A stretch of DNA of 61,368 nucleotides from NCBI GenBank assembly GCA_041676645.1, contig JBAYRO010000008.1:1-61368 (forward strand). Reading direction: 5' to 3'. Under the pieces are notes generated by a model. It searched no databases. It was not told where the DNA came from and saw nothing but the letters and a program-made list of their open reading frames with translations. This document shows positions 54,065 to 61,368 of the stretch, in pieces (the first letter of the stretch is position 1; every line of letters begins with the position of its first letter). The DNA is from JAMLIN01 sp041676645 (GTDB lineage Bacteria > Pseudomonadota > Gammaproteobacteria > Burkholderiales > Burkholderiaceae_E). Both the position numbers and the translations under genes were made by a program.

Positions 54065-54078
54065 CTCGGACGTTAGGC
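54015..54078 (+). repeat. attC recombination site 2 (after brnA)
   Basis: A 64-base site with CTCCAAC left core, imperfect palindrome GGACGGCCCGC/GCGGGCCGCC, and TTAGCTCGGACGTTAGGC at the right end. This right end matches chromosomal-integron attC sites, with core GTTAGGC at 54072-54078. Confidence 0.75.
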
Positions 54079-54171
54079 ATCTGGTTGCGACATGCAAGAT
54101 TGGCCCATGCCGACAGCCCCCGAAATCGATCGAGACGTTTCCGCGGAAACGTTGTATCGAGGTAGGGCACC

Positions 54172-54396
54172 GTGTTGCGGCTTGTGCGCGGACGTCGGCG
54201 GGAGGCGCCCGCCATCGTCGATCCGCGCTTCACGGGAACGCTGCAGGCGGCACTCGGCAGGCGTCTGTTGCCTGCCGCCATCGTAGCCGGCTGCGCGCCG
54301 ACCGGCACGGCCTGTTCGGAGATTCGCGAATGGTGGAGGCTTCGAACCTTTCGCCGGTACATCCTGGCCGTGAGCTTCGGTATCGGCCTTGCCTAA
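54172..54396 (+). CDS. Cassette-encoded hypothetical protein
   Basis: A 74-residue frame from GTG 54172 (LRLVRGRRREAPAIVDPRFT follows the start), preceded by GAGG. Its stop TAA lies inside the left core GCCTAAC of the next attC, typical of a cassette gene. A central segment LLPAAIVAGCAPTG and a C-terminal RYILAVSFGIGLA are moderately hydrophobic. I do not recognise a family. A second frame at 54092-54286 overlaps it and is less likely. Confidence 0.5.
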   Translation: MLRLVRGRRREAPAIVDPRFTGTLQAALGRRLLPAAIVAGCAPTGTACSEIREWWRLRTFRRYILAVSFGIGLA

Positions 54397-54484
54397 CTCG
54401 GCACTGGAACGGACCGGGTCAGCGCCGGCCTGGCGCTTCGCTTTTCAACGCTGGCGGCCCGGCCGTTCGGCTCTGGCGTTACGC
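54391..54484 (+). repeat. attC recombination site 3
   Basis: A longer site of about 94 bases: left core GCCTAAC at 54391, arms GGAACGGACCGGGTCAGCG against CGCTGGCGGCCCGGCCGTTC with small bulges, and a right core GTTACGC at 54478-54484 that differs from GTTAGGC by one base. Confidence 0.65.
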
Positions 54485-54498
54485 AGCAGCGGAGGTGC

Positions 54499-54948
54499 AT
54501 GGTGGACTTGAAGATTTGGCTCGTCTTTCTCGTGACGTCAGTCGGGCTCTCGTTGTCTCCTGGCCCCGATGGTCTCCTTGCCCTCACACACGGTGCGATG
54601 TATGGCTGCCGAAAGACGCTTTTCACCATCTGCGGTGGCGCGGTCGGGTTCGTCCTGATCATCGCGCTCTGCATGTTTGGCATCGGCGCGCTCATCAAGG
54701 CATCCGTCGTTTGGCTTACTGTTCTCAAGTGGGTGGGTGGCGCCTATCTCGTCTGGTTGGGAATACAGGTCTGGCGCTCCCCGCCCATCAGCGTTACCGC
54801 GACCGCCGAATCAACCGGGGCCAGTGGTCGGACCCTCTTTCGACAAGGTGCGCTCTCGTCTGCCACGAACCCGAAGGGACTGCTGTTCTTCAGTGCTTTC
54901 AGCCAGGAAGCGATGCGAAGCAGTATCAGGTTCGAGCAGTCAAGTTAG
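54499..54948 (+). pseudogene. Truncated LysE/RhtB-family exporter
   Basis: Starts well (GGAGGTG then MVDLKIWLVFLVTSVGLSLS) and contains the LysE motifs SPGPDGLLALTHGAMYG and KWVGGAYLVWLGIQ. At NPKGLLFFSAF, where family members continue with about 60 more residues of membrane segments, the frame breaks into unrelated SQEAMRSSIRFEQSS and stops at 149 residues. The break is near 54900. It looks like a cassette whose 3' end, including its attC, was lost. It probably encodes no active exporter. Confidence 0.75.
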
Positions 54949-54967
54949 CGATTCAGGAGTCGAAGAA

Positions 54968-55207
54968 ATGAAAGCCTCTGCCCGTTACGCAAAGATCGTG
55001 GAATGGTCGGACGAGGATCAGTGCTATGTCGGCAGTTCACCGGGGCTGGTTTACGGGGGTTGTCACGGTGACGATGAAGCGGCGGTGTTTGAGGAGCTGA
55101 TCGAAGTCGTAGAAGAAGCGATAGCTCTATACGAGGCCGAAGGGCGGCCGTTGCCGCCGCCGACCTCGGGAAAGGACTATGCGAACAAGATGCAGCACGT
55201 GGCATGA
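54968..55207 (+). CDS. HicB-like antitoxin-family protein
   Basis: A 79-residue protein starting MKASARYAKIVEWSDEDQCY with GGCHGDDEAAVFEELIEVVE, the partial RNase H fold of HicB antitoxins (the DUF1902-related branch), and the end GKDYANKMQHVA. No HicA toxin is adjacent. The ATG overlaps, as ATGA, the end of another frame reading DAKQYQVRAVKLAIQESKK, which may be the remnant of a deleted partner gene. Its role as an orphan is uncertain. Confidence 0.7.
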   Translation: MKASARYAKIVEWSDEDQCYVGSSPGLVYGGCHGDDEAAVFEELIEVVEEAIALYEAEGRPLPPPTSGKDYANKMQHVA

Positions 55208-55247
55208 CGTGCGCCCGCGGAAACATCCCTGAGCGCGTAGCCCGGCC

Positions 55248-56452
55248 TCAGGCCGAAAGGAGCTCGCCGAACAATACCCAGCGCTCGCCGTCGAAGCGCA
55301 TCATCTGCAGCTCCTCGACGGTGCCGTGATCGGTGGCCGAGGTGTTGATGCGGATGCCGGGCACGAGGGTGTCGAACTGCCAGTCCTTGCAGGACTCGGC
55401 GACCCGCATCAGGTTCTCGCGTGTCAGCTCGTCACCGCACTCCTGCAGCAGGCGATGCATGAAGCTCGCGATGTAGTAGCCGGTGACGTTGTAGACGTCC
55501 GCCTTGTCGCCCTTCGGGTACCACTCGTCCATGAAGGCGCTCCAGCGCTTCATGCCCTCGTCGTCCGCCCAGCTCTTGTCGTTGGGATCCTTCACGTAGG
55601 CCGCGCTGAGCGCACCGACGGCGTACTGCGGCCCGGCCGGCTTGATGACGGTCCCGACGGAGTTGGCGGTGCTGGTCAGGAACAGCATCGGCTTCCAGTC
55701 ACTCTCGCCGATCTTCCGGACCGCCTGGGCTGCGAACTTCGGCACCGATGCGACGATCAGGGCATCGATGCCCGAGTGCCGCAGTTGCACGACCTGGGTA
55801 TCGACGGTGGGATCGGTGACCTCGTAGGATAGTTCCTGTGTCAGGTGCTTCGCCCGCGCATCGCCCAGGGCACGATGCACGCCCTGCAGGTAGTCGCGAC
55901 CCAGGTCGTCGTTCTGGTAGAGGACGCCGATCTTCGCGTCCGGCTTCTGCGCGAGGATGTACTTGGTGAAGATCGCGGCCTCCGTGTCATAGGTGGGCAA
56001 CGCGGTCATCGTCATCGGGTAGGTCCTGGTGTCGAGCCACTTGCGCCGCTGGAGATCAGCAGCTGCGGCACCTTCCTCGAGTTGAGATAGCGGGCGACGG
56101 CCGAGTTCCCGGGCGTGCCGAGCAGGCCGAAGATCGCCATCACCTCTTCGCCCTCGACCAGGCGGCGGACCTGTTCGACCGTACGTGGCGGAGCGTAGCC
56201 ATCATCGAGGCTGATCAGCCGGACCTGTCGACCGTTGATGCCGCCCTGCGCGTTGATCATGTCGAAATAGGCGGATTCGGCCCGGCCGATCGTGCCGTAG
56301 GCTGAGGCCGCCCCCGAATACGGCTGGGTCTGGCCGAGCACGATCTCGGTGTCGCTGGCGCCGGGGCCGTATTTCTTCTGCGCCAGGACCGTACCGCTGG
56401 CCAGCGTGCCGAGCACCGCGAGATTGAAGTCGCGTCGAGAGATCTTGATCAT
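55248..56452 (-). pseudogene. Frameshifted LIV-type periplasmic binding protein
   Basis: The first part (56452 to about 56044) starts MIKISRRDFNLAVLGTLASG, a Tat-like signal, and continues with the binding-protein fold to QLLISSGAS. The frame then shifts; the rest (from about 56043 to 55248) reads KWLDTRTYPMTMTALPTYDT to the normal end. The intact sequence should read SGASKWLDTRTYP, so bases are missing at 56038-56044; loss of one AAGC repeat (4 bases) explains it. It lies 109 bases after the Old Yellow Enzyme gene. A sequencing error cannot be excluded. Confidence 0.85.
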
Positions 56453-56560
56453 GTCCTGCTGTCTCCTTGGTCTTGCCGGGTGAACGGGTCGGAGTGAACG
56501 GGTCGGAAGTCATCCGACCGATTGGATTCGCCATATGGCGAGCCCATCGGGGAGGTGGGC

Positions 56561-57730
56561 TCAGCGCAGGGAATGGGCACGCCGCTCCAGCCACCATCCA
56601 TACTGCACTGGCCAGGCGTGAAAATCATCCGGTGCCGGCACGAGATCGCGCCAGGCGCGCAAGGCCCAATGCGGGTCGACGAGCGCCTCGCGCCCGATGG
56701 CAACGAGATCGGCTGCTCCCGACTCGAGGATGTCGTTCGCCTGGGCGGGAGTCAGCACGAGACCGACCGCCATCGTGGCGATGTCGGCCTCGCTGCGGAT
56801 CTTTTCCGCGAAGGGAACCTGGAAGCCGGGCGAACGCGGTATCCGCGCGGCAGTGCTGGGGCCGGTCAGGCCGCCGGAGGACACGTCGACGACGTCGACC
56901 CCGATGTCCTTGAGCGCCCGCGCGAGCCTTGCGCTGTCATCGGGCGTCCAGCCTCCGTCGATGCCGTCGGTGGCCGAAACCCGGAAGAACACCGGCCGGT
57001 CGGCCGGCCATGCTTCCCGGACCGCGGCCGCGACTTCCAGCGGGAAGCGCATCCGGCCCTCGAGGTCGCCACCATGGCGATCGGTGCGACGGTTCGACAG
57101 GGGTGACAGGAACTGGTGCAGCAGATAGCCGTGCGCCCCGTGGACCTCGACGACCTCGAAGCCGGCATCGAGTGCGCGCCGGGCCGAGGCCGCCCATTGG
57201 CGGGCGAGTTCATCGAGCTCGTCGGTGTCGAGCTCATGCGGAACCAGCCAGCCATGATCCATCGGATCCGGACCAGCGCCGACGATCGGCCAGGGCAGGT
57301 CGCCTCGCTCGTGGTCCGTCGCGTCGAGCGGGCCGTTGCCGAACCAGGGCCGCTGCATGCTCGCCTTGCGCCCGGCGTGGGCGAGCTGGATCGCCGGAAC
57401 CGCGCCCGCCTCCTTCAGGAAGGCAGCGATTCGGCGCAGGCCGGGAATCTGGTGGTCGCCCCATAGCCCGAGATCGCCGTGCGTGATGCGACCGTTCTCG
57501 GCGACGGCGGTTGCCTCGAGGAACACCAGGCCGAAGCCGCCCATGCCGTACTTGCCCAGGTGGACGAGATGGAAATCGCTCGCCATGCCGTCGCGGGCCG
57601 AATAGGTGCACATGGGCGACAGCACCATGCGGTTGCGCAGTTCGATCCCGCGCAGCTCCAGGGGCTGCAGCAGGAGGGGTCGATCGGCGGCGAGGACATC
57701 ACGGGCCTGGTCCGTGAGGACAGAAGACAT
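56561..57730 (-). CDS. NADH:flavin oxidoreductase (Old Yellow Enzyme, YqjM-like)
   Basis: FMN-dependent ene-reductase of 389 residues. It reads LQPLELRGIELRNRMVLSPM, with MCTYSARDGMASDFHLVHLG (the YqjM-type Cys), the catalytic HGAHGYLLHQFLSPLSNRR and FFRVSATDGIDGGW. These mark the thermophilic-like class of OYE. Substrate unknown; it may degrade an unsaturated acid or nitro compound. It is divergent from a LysR gene and upstream of the broken binding-protein gene. Confidence 0.92.
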   Translation of the reverse strand: MSSVLTDQARDVLAADRPLLLQPLELRGIELRNRMVLSPMCTYSARDGMASDFHLVHLGKYGMGGFGLVFLEATAVAENGRITHGDLGLWGDHQIPGLRRIAAFLKEAGAVPAIQLAHAGRKASMQRPWFGNGPLDATDHERGDLPWPIVGAGPDPMDHGWLVPHELDTDELDELARQWAASARRALDAGFEVVEVHGAHGYLLHQFLSPLSNRRTDRHGGDLEGRMRFPLEVAAAVREAWPADRPVFFRVSATDGIDGGWTPDDSARLARALKDIGVDVVDVSSGGLTGPSTAARIPRSPGFQVPFAEKIRSEADIATMAVGLVLTPAQANDILESGAADLVAIGREALVDPHWALRAWRDLVPAPDDFHAWPVQYGWWLERRAHSLR

Positions 57731-57835
57731 GGCGGACTCCGATGGGACTCTGGCGCCGGCCTGGTACGCAGGAGCGCCGTCCCGGGGGGCTACGGGAGCT
57801 TATCGCCGCCAGGGTCGTTGCTACAATCGCGATTT

Positions 57836-57849
57836 CGTCAACGATGACG
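57836..57849. promoter_or_regulatory. Small palindrome between the OYE and LysR genes
   Basis: CGTCA-ACGA-TGACG, 13 bases before the LysR start and within the shared promoter region. It could be part of a LysR binding site. Confidence 0.35.
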
Positions 57850-57861
57850 TGAGAATTCCTC

Positions 57862-58788
57862 ATGCGATCGGGGAGGCCACCGCTCACATCCCTCAGGGTG
57901 TTCGAGGTGGTCGCGCGCCACGGCAGCTTCTCCCGGGCGGCGCGCGAGCTGAACGTCACCGCCAGCGCCGTCAGCCACCAGGTGCGGGTCCTGGAGGAAT
58001 ACCTCGGCGTCGCGCTGTTCGAACGCCGGGCGCGCTCGATCGGCCTGACGCGCCATGCGGAGCTGGTCTTTCCCGGCCTGCGGGCCGGCTTCGCCATGAT
58101 CGACGACGCCCTCGCGCTGCTCGCCGCGGATCGCGGCCGCGCCGCGCTGGTCATCAGTGCGCCGCCCGGGTTCAGCGCGAAATGGCTGATGCCGCGCCTG
58201 TACCGCTTCGCGGAGGCGAACCCGGGGCTCGACGTCCGGATCGTCCCCACCAACGCGCTGGCGAACTTCGGCCCCGATGGCGTGGATATCGCCGTTCGGA
58301 CACTGCGAAGTCCGTATCCGCCCGACGATGCGCTGCTGTCGGAGGAGCTGGTCGGGGCGGAGCTCGCACCGGTCTGCAGCCCCGTGCTGCTCGAAAGATA
58401 CGGTGATCCGAAGCGTGCGGATGTGTTCGCGCGCATCCCGATCATCCACGACGATTCGATCTGGCAGGTCGCCGGCATACCCGGCTGGGACGACTACCTG
58501 CGGGCCGCCGGGCTGGACGGGCATGGCAGCCCGACCGAGCGCGGCATCCATTTCGGTAGCTCGGATTTCGCGCTGGAAGCCGCCGCCCAGGGCGCCGGAC
58601 TGGTCTTCACCCATACGCTGCTGTCGGGCGACGACGTCGCGACCGGCAGGCTGGTCAGGCCGTTTGCGCAGACCGTGCCGGCCAACCGGTCCTATTACCT
58701 GGTCGCTCCGCGCAGCAGTGCGAAGCGCCCGCTGCTCGAACGATTCCGGAGCTGGCTGTTCACGGAACTCGGGCAGGCCGCGGAATGA
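57862..58788 (+). CDS. LysR-family transcriptional regulator (GcvA-like)
   Basis: A 308-residue regulator. The winged HTH is LTSLRVFEVVARHGSFSRAA followed by LNVTASAVSHQVRVLEEYLG; the effector domain reads FSAKWLMPRLYRFAEANPGL and IDIAV-like GVDIAVR, as in the GcvA group. It is divergent from the OYE gene and likely controls it. The inducer is unknown. The stop codon overlaps the start of a strong hairpin terminator. Confidence 0.92.
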   Translation: MRSGRPPLTSLRVFEVVARHGSFSRAARELNVTASAVSHQVRVLEEYLGVALFERRARSIGLTRHAELVFPGLRAGFAMIDDALALLAADRGRAALVISAPPGFSAKWLMPRLYRFAEANPGLDVRIVPTNALANFGPDGVDIAVRTLRSPYPPDDALLSEELVGAELAPVCSPVLLERYGDPKRADVFARIPIIHDDSIWQVAGIPGWDDYLRAAGLDGHGSPTERGIHFGSSDFALEAAAQGAGLVFTHTLLSGDDVATGRLVRPFAQTVPANRSYYLVAPRSSAKRPLLERFRSWLFTELGQAAE

Positions 58789-58817
58789 GAAACGCGCAGC
58801 CGGGCTGCGCGTTTCTC
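58787..58817 (+). terminator. Bidirectional terminator between LysR and cspA
   Basis: GAGAAACGCGCAG and CTGCGCGTTTCTC form a perfect 13-base stem with a 5-base loop, beginning within the LysR stop codon. The A/T-rich arms serve both strands, ending the convergent cspA transcript as well. Confidence 0.8.
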
Positions 58818-58862
58818 GTGGCGTGCCGGCTGCCCGCTTCGGGGCGCCGGCGCAATCCGGCC

Positions 58863-59072
58863 TCAGATGGGGCGGATGCGGCTCGCCTGTTGGCCTTTAC
58901 GGCCCTGCGTGACTTCGAACTCGACGCGCTGGTTCTCGGCCAGGGTCTTGAAGCCCGAGCCCTGGATTTCGCTGAAATGCGCGAAGAGGTCCTCGCCACC
59001 GCCGTCGGGGGTGATGAAGCCGAAGCCCTTGGATTCATTGAACCACTTGACGGTTCCGGTCTGGTTTGCCAT
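58863..59072 (-). CDS. cspA: Cold-shock protein, CspA family
   Basis: A 69-residue RNA chaperone. MANQTGTVKWFNESKGFGFI holds RNP1 (KGFGFI) and EDLFAHFSEI holds RNP2; the end EVTQGRKGQQASRIRPI is normal. It is a monocistronic minus-strand gene with a long leader of about 170 bases, as is usual for cold-regulated csp genes. Paralogues are common, so the exact cspA-E type is not assigned. Confidence 0.95.
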   Translation of the reverse strand: MANQTGTVKWFNESKGFGFITPDGGGEDLFAHFSEIQGSGFKTLAENQRVEFEVTQGRKGQQASRIRPI

Positions 59073-59183
59073 TCGATTACTTCCTTGAACTGAAAAAGAT
59101 AAAGAAATTGCCCGCGGCCGGACTGGCCTGCAGGCTGCATAGCCTCAAGGGGATGTAGTAACGAAGGGGTTTGACCGAACTGG

Positions 59184-59255
59184 CGCCTGGAAACAGGCGT
59201 TTTGACGAAACCGCTGGTGTACGAGATACCGATGACGCATTGCGCGGCCAGTATA
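59184..59255 (-). promoter_or_regulatory. cspA promoter and leader hairpin
   Basis: Minus strand TATACT at 59255-59250 is a good -10; no clear -35 is seen. Downstream in the leader CGCCTG-TTTC-CAGGCG (59199-59184) forms a hairpin. The leader of about 170 bases fits post-transcriptional cold control, which is inferred from the family. Confidence 0.45.
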
Positions 59256-59372
59256 CGTCAGGCAAGCGGGCTGCGCGGTTTATTTCTGCATTCGTCGTAA
59301 TTGTGGCAGACCGGATCCGACCGGTGGTCGGTCGGCGGGCAGGAAAGCCCGCGAAACAGACGCCAGGCGCGC

Positions 59373-59404
59373 GGAAAAGGAAAAGGGGCGCGGTCCGCGC
59401 GCCC
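59373..59404 (-). terminator. Terminator of the ATP synthase operon
   Basis: Minus strand stem GGGCGCG/CGCGCCC with a 5-base loop, followed by CTTTTCCTTTTCC. It lies 24 bases past the atpC stop. Confidence 0.8.
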
Positions 59405-59427
59405 ATTTTGCCGGAGGGAACTGGCCC

Positions 59428-59850
59428 TCAGCGGCCGCCGCGCAGCTTGCGGATCGCCGCGATCTGGGCGATGGCGGCGGCGAGTTCGGCCTGCGCCTTG
59501 GCGTAGTCGATGTCGGCGCTCCGGTTGGCGAGCGCCTCTTCGGCTTCGCGCTTGGCTTCCTCGGCCTTCGCCTCGTCGAGGTCGGCACCGCGGATGGCGG
59601 TGTCGGCCAGGACGGTGACCCGGTTGGGCTGCACCTCGAGGATGCCGCCGGCGACGAAGACGAACTCCTCCTTGCCACCATCGGCCTGCTTGATCCGCAC
59701 CGCGCCCGGGCGGATCCGGGTGATCAGCGGGGTGTGCTGCGGATAGATCCCCAGCTCGCCCGACTCCCCCGGCAGCGCGACGAACTCCGCCTCGCCCTCG
59801 AAGATCGAGACCTCGGCGCTGACCACGTCGACGTGAATCGTGTTTGCCAT
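59428..59850 (-). CDS. atpC: ATP synthase F1 epsilon subunit
   Basis: Epsilon subunit of F1, coupling the rotor to the catalytic head; 140 residues from ATG 59850. MANTIHVDVVSAEVSIFEGE is the usual opening, SGELGIYPQHTPLIT is diagnostic, and the C-terminal two helices end AAIAQIAAIRKLRGGR. A longer frame to 59991 would overlap atpD and adds unrelated residues. It is the last gene of the operon, with a terminator after it. Confidence 0.96.
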   Translation of the reverse strand: MANTIHVDVVSAEVSIFEGEAEFVALPGESGELGIYPQHTPLITRIRPGAVRIKQADGGKEEFVFVAGGILEVQPNRVTVLADTAIRGADLDEAKAEEAKREAEEALANRSADIDYAKAQAELAAAIAQIAAIRKLRGGR

Positions 59851-59909
59851 TGCTTGTCCTGTTGCGGACCCGCCGCGGGCCAGGCCCGGCGGCGCGGCCC
59901 GCCTGCCGG

Positions 59910-61310
<1,401 letters not shown>

Positions 61311-61347
61311 GTTTCGCTTCCTGTTCCTTGGATTCTGTTCAGGCGGA

Positions 61348-61368
61348 TCAGACCGCCGCGGCGCCGCT
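61348..61368 (-). CDS. atpG: ATP synthase F1 gamma subunit (3' end only)
   Basis: The last six codons (SGAAAV) and stop of the gamma subunit, read at the edge of the window. The ending GAAAV and the position 37 bases before atpD fit betaproteobacterial atpG. The rest lies outside. Confidence 0.75.
   Translation of the reverse strand, partial: SGAAAV

Noticed and set aside
54092..54286. 64-residue frame in the second cassette
   Set aside because: Overlaps the GTG-initiated frame whose stop lies in attC; Cys/Arg/Pro-rich composition and no ribosome-binding site.

Overview
The window is GC-rich chromosomal DNA of a proteobacterium, most likely a betaproteobacterium near Burkholderiales. The evidence is the atpG-atpD-atpC tail, hemE and priA on one strand, a type I pantothenate kinase, rpoN, a cspA-type gene, an entericidin and a yqjD-yqjE-yqjK-like operon. 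The species cannot be told from the sequence. No rRNA, tRNA, CRISPR array or complete insertion sequence was seen.

Layout. 1-6.5 kb: a branched-chain amino acid/acyl-type ABC importer (livG, livH, livM, substrate-binding protein, livF) ending in an overlapping acyl-CoA ligase. 6.5-14.9 kb: a nucleoside-recognition (SpmA/SpmB-like) membrane protein, a MATE pump, dapA, a Phd/PIN toxin-antitoxin pair, a DNA alkyl-cysteine methyltransferase, an SDR, a thiolase-like protein and a nitroreductase. 14.9-35.7 kb: a signalling and envelope island. It holds a phytochrome-derived hybrid kinase, a CHASE histidine kinase, rpoN, an NtrC-type activator made in one operon with a receiver and a degenerate kinase-receiver, and several small membrane, secreted or disordered proteins. 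Metabolic genes (coaA, an MFS transporter, a hydrolase, a cupin, a glycosyltransferase and a phosphoesterase) lie among them. 35.9-44.5 kb: a double GNAT protein, a lipoprotein, an enoyl-CoA hydratase, rep helicase, priA and hemE. 44.6-59 kb: an accessory stretch with two divergent EamA exporters around a GGCATC microsatellite, two more PIN toxin-antitoxin pairs, a DNA glycosylase, a BT1-like transporter, a TauD dioxygenase with an amidohydrolase, a run of integron-type cassettes without an integrase, a frameshifted binding protein, and an Old Yellow Enzyme with a divergent LysR. 58.8-61.4 kb: cspA and the end of the ATP synthase operon.

The main discovery candidate is a compact sigma-54 regulon. 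Between 17.9 and 35.7 kb nine -24/-12 elements can be read by eye, each in the right orientation upstream of a gene and each with exactly ten bases between the invariant GG and GC. Four contain GGCAC plus TTGC (CAGGCACAGCCATTGCA, CAGGCACACCCTTTGCA, CAGGCACAGGACTTGCC, AAGGCACGCGAATTGCC). They precede a secreted protein, a DUF1328 membrane protein, the DUF883-holin-YqjK operon, a disordered protein, an entericidin, a zinc-ribbon protein, the CHASE kinase, rpoN itself and the operon encoding the NtrC-type activator. The sigma factor, its activator and its putative targets would therefore form one self-amplifying envelope or stress module. This is inference from sequence, with no expression data.

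Other points of note are a phytochrome that lacks the usual biliverdin cysteine and the PHY tongue but has a cysteine at the plant/cyanobacterial GAF position, and a CALIN-like set of attC sites carrying a brnTA cassette.
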